Made by a program: the position numbers and the translations under genes
Assembly (NCBI GenBank): GCA_021295965.1
Contig: JAGWBI010000002.1
Span: 80,110-144,109 of the forward strand
Length of the DNA: 64,000 nucleotides
Direction of reading: 5' to 3'
Source: Dehalococcoidia bacterium
GTDB lineage: Bacteria > Chloroflexota > Dehalococcoidia > Lucifugimonadales > UBA3495
Shown: in pieces, positions 1 to 9,560 of the stretch
How the letters are laid out: the number at the start of each line of letters is the position of its first letter
How positions within the stretch are numbered: position 1 is the stretch's first letter
Notes under the pieces: model-generated
The model's database searches: none
Seen by the model: only the letters and a program-made list of their open reading frames with translations
Told to the model about the DNA's origin: nothing

Positions 1-390
1 CAACCGGCTGAGGCCACCGCCGGATACGCCAGGTACGAATCCGGCGACTGGGAGTTCGGCGTCCACGGCAACGGTTTCCTGATCCTCGATCCCGACGCCA
101 TCATCGGCGGTTCTTACCTGGCCACCGGAACCCGCAACTACAGTGGGTGGGAACCGCCTCGCATCACGGAACTATTCAACCAGCAAATCAGGGAAACCGA
201 CCAAACCAAACGACGGGAGGTCGTGCAGCAGATGGCGGACTACATGCGCGACGAAGACTCCCACGTCATCATCATGCACTGGAGCCGTCTCGTGTTCGTC
301 GTGGACAGCCGCATCCAGAACTTCAACCTGCCCGCGACGTTCTCGTCCCACAACAACAAAGCTCATCTATGGTGTGACCCAGCCTGCTGA
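1..390 (+). CDS. ABC transporter substrate-binding protein, family 5 (C-terminal part, truncated by window start)
   Basis: Frame 1 reads QPAEATAGYARYESGDWEFGVHGNGFLILDPDAIIGGSYLATGTRNYSGWEP...HLWCDPAC*, closely matching the C-termini of the two following ORFs. Confidence 0.9.
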   Translation, partial: QPAEATAGYARYESGDWEFGVHGNGFLILDPDAIIGGSYLATGTRNYSGWEPPRITELFNQQIRETDQTKRREVVQQMADYMRDEDSHVIIMHWSRLVFVVDSRIQNFNLPATFSSHNNKAHLWCDPAC

Positions 391-452
391 TTGACAAAGA
401 TTGACCCAAAATCCGCTGGGTATCGGAACGCGTCGCCTGAGGAGGGAACGTC

Positions 453-2219
453 ATGCTGAACCGCGCACTTCAGTTCCTCACCATCCGCACGTTGATCGTT
501 TTCACCGTCGTTTGCAGCCTGACCGCCGCCGCGGCCTGTGGCACCACCGCTCCTGAAGAAGCAGTTACGCCCAGCCAGGATACGGCGCCCGCCACCGCTC
601 CTCCGGCCGCACAATCCGGTCCTGCTCCAACCGCCGAACCGGCGCCCGCTCAGGTCGCCGCGCAGATGGAGGATAGTGGCAAGTATGGCGGCATCCTCAC
701 CGGGCAAAACGCCGGCAGCGTCGCTCATTGGAGCAGTTGGCAGTGCGGCTCCGGCGGCACCTGCATGACGCCCACCTCGCCGATGTACAACGGGTTGGTC
801 CAGTACAACGGCGAGACCCCCGAACCCCTGGACATTCGCGGCGATCTGGCCAGTGAGTGGGACGTCAGCGAGGACGGCACCATCTATACGTTCCACATCC
901 GCGACAACGCAAATTGGTGGGACGGCACGCCCGTTTCATCCGACGATGTCGTGTACAGCCTGGACCAGATGGTGCGCACCGACGCGCCTCGCCCGCGTTC
1001 CGGCCAGTTCCGCCCTTACTACGACCGCTCGGAAGCGATCGATCCGAAAACGGTTGCCGTTTACCTGAAGTTCCCGTCCGCGGCTTTCCTTCAGTACCAG
1101 GCGACGGAATTCGTCAAGATCCATCCCAAGCACCATGTCGAGACCGGCGTGGACATGAAGAAAGAGGAAAACATCCTGGGCTCCGGCCCGTTCAAGTTGA
1201 GGGAGTACAAGAAGGACATATCCATCGAATATGAGAAGAACCAGGACTATTTCAAGGAAGGTTATCCGTATCTGGACGGTCTGAAATATTTCGTCATCGT
1301 GGACACCAGCACCATCACCGCGGCCTATCTGTCGGGCCAGGTGATGATGACCACCTTCGCCAACAGCAACCTGAACGTGCGCGACGGAGAGCAATTGCAG
1401 GAACGGATCGGCGAGCGGGCGACGGTGCACTATCCCGGGCCGCTGGGGTGGGCCGGTTTCATGATGAACACCACGCGCGAGCCGTTCGATGATATCCGCG
1501 TGCGGCAGGCCGTCCACCTGGCCATCCACCGCCAGCCCTTCGCCGAAATCTTCGGCAACGGCCGCTACCCGCTGGGAGGCCCGTTCCCGCCTGACCAATG
1601 GTTCTCACTGTCTTCCGAGGAATTGCTCGAGCTGCCGGGTTACCGGCAGACCGAGGACGGGGAGAAGCATCCGGACGACATCGCCGAGGCGAAACGGTTG
1701 CTCGCGGAAGCCGGGTATCCCGATGGGTTCGAAACCAGCACCCTGGCCGCCAACTTCCTTGGTTTCCCCGAGATGGCGCAATTGGCCGCTGACCAATTGC
1801 GACGGCACGTGAACATCATTACCGAGGTGCAGCCCGCCGAGCCGACGGCCGGTTACGCCCGTTACGAGGCTGGAGACTGGGAATCCGGAGTCCACGCCAA
1901 CGGGTTCCTCATCCTGGATCCTGACGCCATCATCGGCGGCTCGTATCTGGCGACGGGTACCCGGAACTACAGCGATTGGGAGCCTACCCGCATAACGGAA
2001 CTGTTCGACGCCCAGGTGAAGGAAACCGACCAAACCAAGCGCCGGGAACTGGTGCAGGAAATGTCACGGTATCTCCGGGAACAGGACTCCCATGTGGCCA
2101 TCACCCACTGGACGCTCACCGTGTGGGTGGTGGACAACCGGATCCAGAACTTCAATCTGCCATCCACCTTCTCCGCGCACAACATGAAGGAACACCTTTG
2201 GTGCGACCCTGCGTGCTGA
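453..2219 (+). CDS. ABC transporter substrate-binding lipoprotein, family 5 (peptide/nickel type)
   Basis: Lipobox-like TAAAACG, Pro/Ala linker, GGILTG, DLASEWDVSEDGTIYTFHIRDNANWWDGTPVSSDDVVYSLDQM typical of SBP_bac_5. Confidence 0.93.
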   Translation: MLNRALQFLTIRTLIVFTVVCSLTAAAACGTTAPEEAVTPSQDTAPATAPPAAQSGPAPTAEPAPAQVAAQMEDSGKYGGILTGQNAGSVAHWSSWQCGSGGTCMTPTSPMYNGLVQYNGETPEPLDIRGDLASEWDVSEDGTIYTFHIRDNANWWDGTPVSSDDVVYSLDQMVRTDAPRPRSGQFRPYYDRSEAIDPKTVAVYLKFPSAAFLQYQATEFVKIHPKHHVETGVDMKKEENILGSGPFKLREYKKDISIEYEKNQDYFKEGYPYLDGLKYFVIVDTSTITAAYLSGQVMMTTFANSNLNVRDGEQLQERIGERATVHYPGPLGWAGFMMNTTREPFDDIRVRQAVHLAIHRQPFAEIFGNGRYPLGGPFPPDQWFSLSSEELLELPGYRQTEDGEKHPDDIAEAKRLLAEAGYPDGFETSTLAANFLGFPEMAQLAADQLRRHVNIITEVQPAEPTAGYARYEAGDWESGVHANGFLILDPDAIIGGSYLATGTRNYSDWEPTRITELFDAQVKETDQTKRRELVQEMSRYLREQDSHVAITHWTLTVWVVDNRIQNFNLPSTFSAHNMKEHLWCDPAC

Positions 2220-2281
2220 CCTACAGCGTGCCGCAACAGACGCCCGTTGATTGACGATGTGGAAAATGGGGAGGAAGTGCT

Positions 2282-4084
2282 ATGCGAATCGGAACGTTCC
2301 ATCTCTTGTCATGGCGGCTTTTGGCAACATCGACCTTTGCGTTCATCCTTGCGACCACAATGGCTTGTGGTACTACGTCTCCAGGCGACGACCCTGCCTC
2401 CAGTGGTGACACGACGCCCGCCACGGCGCCCCCGGCCGCCGCATCTTCGGATGCAGCGACTGTCCCGCCGGCTGCGGGCGCCGGTCCGGCTCCCACAGCA
2501 GAACCAACCCAGGCGCCTGCGGTAATCCAGACGGAAGATGAGGGCAAATACGGCGGGATACTCACCGGCCAGAACTCGGGCAGTGTGGCCCACTGGAGCA
2601 TCTGGCACTGCGGCTCGGGTGGCACGTGCATGGCCCCCACCACGCCGATGTTCAATGGCCTGGTCCAATACGATGGTGAAACCCCCGAAACCCTGGACAT
2701 ACGGGGAGACCTCGCCACCGAATGGAGCATCAGTGAAGACGGCTCCGTTTACACCTTCAGGCTCCACGATGACGCCAGATGGTGGGATGGCATGCCCGTG
2801 ACGTCGGAAGACGTGGTTTACAGCTTGGATCAAATGGTCCGTACCGACGAGCCGCGTCCCAGGTCCGGGCAGATCCGCCCGTACTACGAGAGATCGGAGG
2901 CGATTGATCCGAGAACCGTAGCGGTACATTTGAATTTTCCCTCCACCGCTTTTCTCCAATATCAGGCCACGGAGTTCATGAAGATCCTTCCCAAGCACCA
3001 CGTCGAAACGGGCGTGGACCTCAAGAAGGAGGACAACATCCTTGGCTCTGGCCCCTTCCGGTTCAAGTCGTACAAAAAGGACGTCTCCATCGAGTACGAG
3101 AAGAACGAAGACTATTTCAAGGAAGGCTACCCATACTTCGACGGTTTGAAGTACTTCATCATCGTGGACAGCAGCACCATTCTCGCGGCGTACCTGTCCG
3201 GCCAGGTGATGATGAGCACCTTCTCCAATAGCAACCTGAACATCCGGGAGGGTGAACAACTTCAGGAGCGTATCGGCGCCCGGGCGCAGATCTACTACCA
3301 CGGACCGATCGCGTGGATCGGTTTTCTGATGAACACCCAGAGGGAACCCTTCGACGACCCGAGGGTTCGTCGCGCGATCCACCTGGCCCTCCATAGGCAG
3401 GAATTTATCGACATCTTCGGGAACGGCAAATACCACATGGGCGGACCATTCCCGCCCGATCAGTGGTTCTCTCTCAGCACCGAAGAATTGCTCCAACTGC
3501 CCGGCTATCGGGAGGCAGAGGACGGCGAGAAACACCCCGACGACATCGCTGAGGCAAAACGATTGTTGGCCGAAGCCGGTTACCCCGATGGATTTGAAAC
3601 CTCCACGTTGGCGGCGAATTTCGTCAACTTCCCGGAGATGGCACAGTTGGCGGCGGACCAATTGCGCCGGTTCGTGGACATTCAGATCGAGGTGCAGCCC
3701 GCCGAACCGACGGCCGGTTATGCGCGGTATGAGGCTGGTGACTGGGAATCGGGCTTCCACGGCAACGGGTTCCTGATCATGGACCCCGACGCCATCATCG
3801 GCGGCTCGTATCTGTCTGCCGGTACCCGCAACTACAGCCGTTGGGAACCCACCGAGATTGGGAACCTATTTGACGCGCAGATTAGGGAAACCGACGAGAC
3901 CAAACGTCGGGCATTGGTCCAGGAAATGTCGGAGTACCTCCGGAACACCGATTCCCACGTGGCCATCACTCACTGGCAACTCACCGTTTGGGTGGTCGAT
4001 TCCCGTATCCAGAATTTCCACCTGCCGCCGACCCTGTTTGCCCACAACATGAAGGAACACCTCTGGTGCGATCCGGCTTGTTAG
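2282..4084 (+). CDS. ABC transporter substrate-binding lipoprotein, family 5 (tandem paralog)
   Basis: Same architecture and long shared blocks with 453-2219. Confidence 0.93.
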   Translation: MRIGTFHLLSWRLLATSTFAFILATTMACGTTSPGDDPASSGDTTPATAPPAAASSDAATVPPAAGAGPAPTAEPTQAPAVIQTEDEGKYGGILTGQNSGSVAHWSIWHCGSGGTCMAPTTPMFNGLVQYDGETPETLDIRGDLATEWSISEDGSVYTFRLHDDARWWDGMPVTSEDVVYSLDQMVRTDEPRPRSGQIRPYYERSEAIDPRTVAVHLNFPSTAFLQYQATEFMKILPKHHVETGVDLKKEDNILGSGPFRFKSYKKDVSIEYEKNEDYFKEGYPYFDGLKYFIIVDSSTILAAYLSGQVMMSTFSNSNLNIREGEQLQERIGARAQIYYHGPIAWIGFLMNTQREPFDDPRVRRAIHLALHRQEFIDIFGNGKYHMGGPFPPDQWFSLSTEELLQLPGYREAEDGEKHPDDIAEAKRLLAEAGYPDGFETSTLAANFVNFPEMAQLAADQLRRFVDIQIEVQPAEPTAGYARYEAGDWESGFHGNGFLIMDPDAIIGGSYLSAGTRNYSRWEPTEIGNLFDAQIRETDETKRRALVQEMSEYLRNTDSHVAITHWQLTVWVVDSRIQNFHLPPTLFAHNMKEHLWCDPAC

Positions 4085-4184
4085 GGCCGGGACAGAGAAT
4101 CCGTTGGCCACGACAGCGAATGAAGAGAGAGATTGAAACGAACGCCGGCACGTACGTCGGCCCGCAACTGTCCACGGGGGAGCC

Positions 4185-5144
4185 ATGCAAGGGTATCTAG
4201 CCAAGAGGATCCTGCTTTTCATTCCCACGCTGCTCCTGGTTACGCTGATGGTATTTTCCCTGATGCGCCTGATACCAGGGGATCCGGCTTATTTGTTGCT
4301 GGCCGGCTCGGACGGCGAGGGTCAGTTCACCGAGGAGCAGTTGCAGGCGCTGCGCCATGAGCTGGGCACCGACCGGCCTCTGCCGGTGCAATACCTCACC
4401 TGGATCTGGGGCCTGCTGCGCTGGGATTTCGGTACGTCCCTCTACTACGACACCCCGATTTCTGAGGACATTAGCACCAAGTTGCCCATCACCCTGGAGC
4501 TGACGATCCTGGCTTTGCTGTTTGCCTTCGTGGTGTCGGTGCCATTAGGAGTCCTGTCAGCGGTGAAGCAGGACAGCATCGCGGACTACATTTCGAGGAT
4601 CATTGCCATAGCCGGCATCGCCATGCCCACGTTCTGGACGGGGATTCTGGTTATCTACTTCCTGGTCAAATGGTTCAACTGGTTACCACCGTTGGATTTC
4701 ACCCACATCTGGGAGAACCCGTGGGTGAATATCCAGCAGCTGACCTTCCCGGCCCTGGCGCTGGGGTTCTACAACATGGCTTTGATCGCTCGCGTTACCC
4801 GGTCATCCATGCTGGAAGTATTCCGTGAGGATTACATAAGGACGGCCCGATCCAAGGGCCTCCGGGAGTTGGCGGTGATCAGCCGCCACGCCCTCAAAAA
4901 CGCCTTCCTCCCGGTGCTGACCATATCCGGATGGCAGATCGGACGTCTGATCGCCGGGACCGTCGTAATTGAAACCATCTTCCTCGTACCCGGCATGGGC
5001 CGCCTGCTAATCGACAGTATCTTCCATCGGGACTACACCATGATCCAAAGCATCGTCATGGTCATCGCATTCCTGGTGCTGGCCATCAACCTGGTTGTCG
5101 ATTTGCTGTACGGCTGGATCGACCCGCGCATCCGCTACGAGTAA
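4185..5144 (+). CDS. ABC transporter permease, DppB/OppB type
   Basis: MQGYLAKRILLFIPTLLLVTLMVFSLMRLIPGDPA; EDYIRTARSKGL EAA loop; ends LLYGWIDPRIRYE. Confidence 0.95.
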   Translation: MQGYLAKRILLFIPTLLLVTLMVFSLMRLIPGDPAYLLLAGSDGEGQFTEEQLQALRHELGTDRPLPVQYLTWIWGLLRWDFGTSLYYDTPISEDISTKLPITLELTILALLFAFVVSVPLGVLSAVKQDSIADYISRIIAIAGIAMPTFWTGILVIYFLVKWFNWLPPLDFTHIWENPWVNIQQLTFPALALGFYNMALIARVTRSSMLEVFREDYIRTARSKGLRELAVISRHALKNAFLPVLTISGWQIGRLIAGTVVIETIFLVPGMGRLLIDSIFHRDYTMIQSIVMVIAFLVLAINLVVDLLYGWIDPRIRYE

Positions 5145-5192
5145 CCCGACGCCGCTCGAACACAACCGGCTTGGAATAAGGAGGTACCGGTA

Positions 5193-6107
5193 ATGGCATT
5201 ACAGGCTACCGGGCCGTTGGTTGAATCCGAACAGACCTTGGCGGGGATGCGCCCCCGGCCGCCCTGGTGGAAAAACCTGCTCTGGTTCTGCCAACGCAAA
5301 CCGTTGGGCGCTTTCGGCGCGATCCTGGTCATCTTGTTGGTTGTCGTAGCCATCTTCGCTCCCGCCATAGCCACCGGAGACCCTTTGGAGACTAACTCCA
5401 AGTACGTTTTCAATCCTCCCACTGGCGACACCTGGCTCGGCGGAGACCAGATTGGCCGCGACGTTTACAGTCGCCTGGTGTACGGGACCCGGATCTCGCT
5501 GGTCGTGGGCCTGTTGAGCGTGCTGTTCGGGGTCACGATAGGGTTCCTGATCGGCATCGTGAGCGGATACTTCGGTGGCATCACCGACCTGGTCGTCCAG
5601 AGGATCATGGACGCCATGATGTCGTTCCCTGCGCTGATCCTGGCCCTGGCGATTATGGCCGGCTTGGGAGCGTCGGTGACCAACGTGGTAATAGCGCTGA
5701 GCGCCGTGTTCATACCAGGGGCCGCGCGTACCATCCGCTCCCAGGCCCTCAGCATCAAAGAGGTGGACTACGTGCTAGCCGCCCGTGCCGTGGGCGCCGG
5801 CGACTGGCGCATCATCCTTCGCCACATGGCGCCCAACTGCGCGGCCACGTTCATCGTCCTTGCCAGCATCTCCCTGGGCTGGGCGATTGTGGTGGAGGCG
5901 TCCCTGAGCTTCCTGGGCGTTGGCATCCCGCCGGACGTCCCGTCCTGGGGCGGTATGCTCAACGGTGTTGCGCAGAACTCTCTGGACGTAGCCCCTTGGC
6001 TGGGGGTGTTCCCTGGGCTGGCCATCGCGATCACGGTGTTTGCCGTCAACCTGCTGGGCGACGCCCTGCGCGACGTGCTGGACCCGCGGATGCGCGGCGC
6101 AAACTAG
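5193..6107 (+). CDS. ABC transporter permease, DppC/OppC type
   Basis: LGGDQIGRDVYSRLVYGTRISLVVG, VDYVLAARAVGAGDWRIILRHMAPN, LGDALRDVLDPRMRG. Confidence 0.95.
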   Translation: MALQATGPLVESEQTLAGMRPRPPWWKNLLWFCQRKPLGAFGAILVILLVVVAIFAPAIATGDPLETNSKYVFNPPTGDTWLGGDQIGRDVYSRLVYGTRISLVVGLLSVLFGVTIGFLIGIVSGYFGGITDLVVQRIMDAMMSFPALILALAIMAGLGASVTNVVIALSAVFIPGAARTIRSQALSIKEVDYVLAARAVGAGDWRIILRHMAPNCAATFIVLASISLGWAIVVEASLSFLGVGIPPDVPSWGGMLNGVAQNSLDVAPWLGVFPGLAIAITVFAVNLLGDALRDVLDPRMRGAN

Positions 6108-6130
6108 ACTATCAGGCAGGCCAAGAAACT

Positions 6131-6158
6131 GTAGGGGCGAATAATCATTCGCCCCTAT
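6131..6158. repeat. Dispersed palindrome copy 1 (TAGGGGCGAAT-aatc-ATTCGCCCCTA)
   Basis: 11-bp arms read directly from sequence; related copies at 23211, 25212 and 27879. Confidence 0.85.
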
Positions 6159-6187
6159 CCTTTGCAACAGGATCGTCGTCCAACGTC

Positions 6188-6553
6188 CTAATTTTCCGGG
6201 TACGTCAGCTTCATCAAGACGTGCCGACGGTTTGTAGTGTAAGGGCGAACGTGTTCGGGCCACCGCCCCGCGTCCACGGCGTCTGCCCATTCCGAACTGG
6301 TGAGCACGTCCGGGCTTTCTATCTGGTACACCGCGTGGTGCTTCTGCATCCCCGGAATCTCGATCTCCTGAACTTGGCCCCCCATCGCCATGACGAGCCG
6401 CTGGGTTTCGTAGCGGGTAACGCCCAGGACGCCGGGGGTTTGATCCAGGAGCGGGCAATGTTCCGTGTTGTAAACATCGTTGAAAAGGGCTTCGTGTTCG
6501 GCGTCGATGTCCATGCTGGCAATGAAAAGGTACCTGGATTTCAAATCGGCCAT
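6188..6553 (-). CDS. Hypothetical protein, EthD-like/dimeric alpha-beta barrel type
   Basis: MADLKSRYLFIASMDIDAEHEALFNDVYNTEHCPLLDQTPGVLGVTRYE; size and pattern resemble EthD/ABM-fold proteins. Confidence 0.6.
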   Translation of the reverse strand: MADLKSRYLFIASMDIDAEHEALFNDVYNTEHCPLLDQTPGVLGVTRYETQRLVMAMGGQVQEIEIPGMQKHHAVYQIESPDVLTSSEWADAVDAGRWPEHVRPYTTNRRHVLMKLTYPEN

Positions 6554-6639
6554 TTCGTAACCTCCAATCAAAAACCGGCTTGCGCCGGTGTGGTTAATCC
6601 GGGCGTAGGTGAACCGACGCCCAGCAAGATACGCCCCTT

Positions 6640-7269
6640 TCAGTGGGACTGGTGCAACATCTGAGCGGCAATCGCCCAGTCGGAACTCGCGCCTCGCATG
6701 TCGCCCAAGTTGGCCCGAGCCTTGCCCCGAGCCACGTAGGCTTCAGGGTAGCGGTCGTTCAGCGCGATCGCAGCGTCAAAGTCCGCTACGGCCGAACGGT
6801 CATCGCCACCGTCGCGGAGCGCCAGCCCCCGCCAGTAGAAGGCGGCTGGCTCGTCCGGCTCGCGGCTGATTGCTTCGGTCAAGTCCGCGACCGCGCCGCT
6901 GAGCTGAGACAGCCTATACCGGGCCTGACCTCGGAGCTGCCAGACAGCGGCTTCGGCGTGTCCCATCTCCAGAGCCCGAGTGGCGTCTCCCTCGGCCGCG
7001 CTCCAATTTCCCAGTTGCAGGTGCAACCCGGCCCGGCGTGGCCAAGCGTGCGCAACATCCGGTTCAAGTTCGATGGCACGGTCCAGTTCGGCGAGGGCAG
7101 ATTCCGACCGACCCAACGCCCACAGCGCCTGTCCCCTGAGGCAATGCAGTACACCACTCTCGGGGTCCACCAAAAGCGCCAGGTCCAGATCGGCCAGGGC
7201 CGACTGAGGCCGGCCTTGCTTCAGGTGCGCCACCGCGCTGCGCGCGTGCGTATCAGCGGGCGTGTTCAT
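6640..7269 (-). CDS. Tetratricopeptide repeat protein
   Basis: Repeated ~34-aa units such as SALAELDRAIELEPDVAHAWPRRAGLHLQLGNW and AVADFDAAIALNDRYPEAYVARGKARANLGD. Confidence 0.88.
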   Translation of the reverse strand: MNTPADTHARSAVAHLKQGRPQSALADLDLALLVDPESGVLHCLRGQALWALGRSESALAELDRAIELEPDVAHAWPRRAGLHLQLGNWSAAEGDATRALEMGHAEAAVWQLRGQARYRLSQLSGAVADLTEAISREPDEPAAFYWRGLALRDGGDDRSAVADFDAAIALNDRYPEAYVARGKARANLGDMRGASSDWAIAAQMLHQSH

Positions 7270-7323
7270 CGGGCAGTTCGCAGGCGATGTTGTTCCGCAC
7301 TGTTGACCACGGTGAGAAAATCA

Positions 7324-7346
7324 GGGCGACCCACCAGGAGTCGCCC
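7324..7346 (-). terminator. Terminator-like hairpin after the TPP enzyme gene
   Basis: gggcgac-ccaccagga-gtcgccc; minus strand continues tgattttctc. Confidence 0.5.
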
Positions 7347-7364
7347 CATGTGACGATGAGACGT

Positions 7365-9011
7365 TTAGAAAGCCCGGCGGTGGGAGTACTCAATCTCTTG
7401 GTTGGTGATGAACTCCAGCAGGACGGCGTTGCCGTTCTCGTTCTGCTCCCGCGCTCGCTGGAACGCCGGGATGATTTCGTCCGGATCTGTGACCCGTTCC
7501 GCGTAGCCGCCCATCGCCCGGCCCATGTCGGCGTAGTTGCCGCCCAGGTCTCGCGTGCTGTACAGCTCGTGTGACCGCTGCATGGCGTTGGTTTCCACGG
7601 CCATGGACGAGTTGTTCAGGACGACGGTGGTGATGGGAACGCCGCTGCGCACGGCGGTCTCAAAGTCCAGGCCCACCATGCCGAACGCCGCGTCGCCCAT
7701 GAAGTTGACGCACATCTTGTCGGGGTCGGCCAGCTTCGCGCCGATGACCAGACCCAGACCCGTGCCCAGGCCGTGGGACTTCCCCCAGCCCAGGTAGGTA
7801 CGCGGGCCGCCGGACCGGTAGAAGGGGGTGATCTGGTCCCGGGGGCTGCCCGAGTCGTGAGTGATAATGGCTTCGGTGGCAGGGACGGCCCTTTGGAAGT
7901 CTGTGATAACGCGGTACGGATTCACCGGCGGGCCGCCGGCGGTGGTCTTGTGGTTCCATTCCGCCAACCAGGCGTCGCGCACGGAGGCGATTTCGCCGGT
8001 CACCTCCGCATTATTGCGCCGGCTATCGCCCACGATCTCCCGGCAGGCTTCAATCATCTGTCGCAGCGACAGCTTGGCGTCGCCGATGACGGGGAACTGT
8101 ACGTCGTAGTCCTTGTTGACGTCTCGCGGGTCGTTGGTGTTCTGGATGAGGGTTTTCCCAGCGGGCAGGTTCATCGACATGCCATGCTTGGTGAAGCTGG
8201 ATCCCACGCCGAAGATGACGTCGGAGCGACGCATGAAGTGGTACACGGTGCCGGACATCACTCCTGAACCGCTGCCCAGGGCCAACGGATGCTGCTCGGG
8301 AAAACCGCTCTTGCCCAGTAGAGTGGTCATCACGGGGGCCGACAGCAATTCGGCCAGCTCCACCAGTTCGTCGGTGGCCTCGGCGTACATCACCCCCTGT
8401 CCAGCGTGGATGACCGGATAGGAGGCGGAACACAAGGCGCGCGCGGCGGCTTCAACGTCGCCCGGGTCGGCCTGGGACGCGGAACGCCTGACGTTTCCGC
8501 TCCAGTAGAATGCTTCCTCCGAAACATCTTCCAGCGCCACGTCGGCCGGGATTTCCACCATCGATGGCCCGGGCCGTCCGGTATAGAGGGCGTTGACGGC
8601 GCGGCGCATCACCTGGCTGGTGCTGCCCGACAGGTTCAGGCGCTCCAGGTGCTTGGTCACGCTGGCGAAACTCTCTATGGAGTCGAACATAGGGAACACT
8701 CCCTGCCGCTCGCGGGGATGACCCAAGGGCAACAACAGGATGGGCACGGAGTCGGAGAAGGAAGTGGCGACGCCGGAATACGCGTTTTCCGCGCCCGGAC
8801 CGTACTGCATCGCGAAAACGCCGGGAGGCCGGCCGTTGGTGACGCGGCTGTAACCGTCGGCGATCCCTACGCCGACGCGCTCCTGCCGGCAGATGATGGG
8901 TCGGATTCCTGCGGCGGCGCACGCCTCAATAACCGGCGTGGTGGGGAAGCAGGAAAGGTACTGCACCCCTTCCCGTTTCAGAATTTCAGCAATAGCGTCA
9001 ATCGTTTGCAC
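7365..9011 (-). CDS. Thiamine pyrophosphate-binding enzyme (acetolactate synthase/benzoylformate decarboxylase-like)
   Basis: N-terminal PYR domain with RQERVGVGIADGYSRVTNGRPPGVFAMQYGPGAENAYSGVATS; GDAAFGMVGLDFETAVRSGVPITTVVLNNSS TPP motif. Confidence 0.9.
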   Translation of the reverse strand: MQTIDAIAEILKREGVQYLSCFPTTPVIEACAAAGIRPIICRQERVGVGIADGYSRVTNGRPPGVFAMQYGPGAENAYSGVATSFSDSVPILLLPLGHPRERQGVFPMFDSIESFASVTKHLERLNLSGSTSQVMRRAVNALYTGRPGPSMVEIPADVALEDVSEEAFYWSGNVRRSASQADPGDVEAAARALCSASYPVIHAGQGVMYAEATDELVELAELLSAPVMTTLLGKSGFPEQHPLALGSGSGVMSGTVYHFMRRSDVIFGVGSSFTKHGMSMNLPAGKTLIQNTNDPRDVNKDYDVQFPVIGDAKLSLRQMIEACREIVGDSRRNNAEVTGEIASVRDAWLAEWNHKTTAGGPPVNPYRVITDFQRAVPATEAIITHDSGSPRDQITPFYRSGGPRTYLGWGKSHGLGTGLGLVIGAKLADPDKMCVNFMGDAAFGMVGLDFETAVRSGVPITTVVLNNSSMAVETNAMQRSHELYSTRDLGGNYADMGRAMGGYAERVTDPDEIIPAFQRAREQNENGNAVLLEFITNQEIEYSHRRAF

Positions 9012-9214
9012 GGTGATACCTCATGGCAATTTGTGGTTGCGGATGCTTGGACGCCGCAAGTATAACATCGGCCCCAACGTCGGTCGGTTGCCGTGGCCAT
9101 TCAGCTGGTACCATTTCGTGAAGGCGATTCGTCCATTCGCCTTCTCCTTCGCCAAGCCCTTCCTGCCGATCCGTCAGACCCGCAAAACGCTGCTTCTGCC
9201 GAACTGACACCCTT

Positions 9215-9404
9215 CCTCACGCCTACCCAGTTTGGTCAAACCGTCATGGGCCTCACGGACCGGGTACCGAACTTCATCATCGGACACGTTCTACGCAGGG
9301 CTCAATTGCCCCTTTGCGTCTCGGCGTCTTCGCGTCTTTGCGTTAAATCTCCGTGCAATTGTCCGACGGAGTAGGTCATACCAACGAACTGGGTACGCGT
9401 GAGG
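9215..9404. repeat. Imperfect long-range inverted repeat (outer MITE-like element)
   Basis: cctcacgcctacccagtt (9215-9232) versus reverse complement of aactgggtacgcgtgagg (9387-9404), 17/18 matches. Confidence 0.6.
9316..9344. repeat. Short tandem repeat, 8-bp unit (gcgtctcg gcgtcttc gcgtcttt gcgtt)
   Basis: Read directly: three units plus a partial. Confidence 0.8.
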
Positions 9405-9560
9405 ACACAGGGCCTTTTCAAAGTCGCTTTTGTCATTGCGAGTCCGCCTCTGGCGGATGGCAATCACGCGCCGGAAGCAGGGTTCGTACCGACGATTGCC
9501 GTCCGCCTGCGGCGGACTAGGCTCCTCGCAATGACTTTGAAAAGGCCCTGGTGAGGACAC
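9399..9560. mobile_element. Composite MITE-like element with terminal inverted repeats and flanking 10-bp direct repeats
   Basis: Direct repeats gtgaggacac at 9399-9408 and 9551-9560; TIR agggccttttcaaagtc (9409-9425)/gactttgaaaaggccct (9533-9549); internal tccgcctctggcgga and tccgcctgcggcgga hairpins. Confidence 0.75.

Noticed and set aside
2309-3760. 483-aa minus-strand ORF opposite the SBP gene
   Set aside because: Antisense shadow of a clear SBP coding sequence; composition typical of high-GC antisense frames.
9316-9344. Short tandem repeat considered as a CRISPR fragment
   Set aside because: 8-bp unit with no spacers; too short and irregular for CRISPR.
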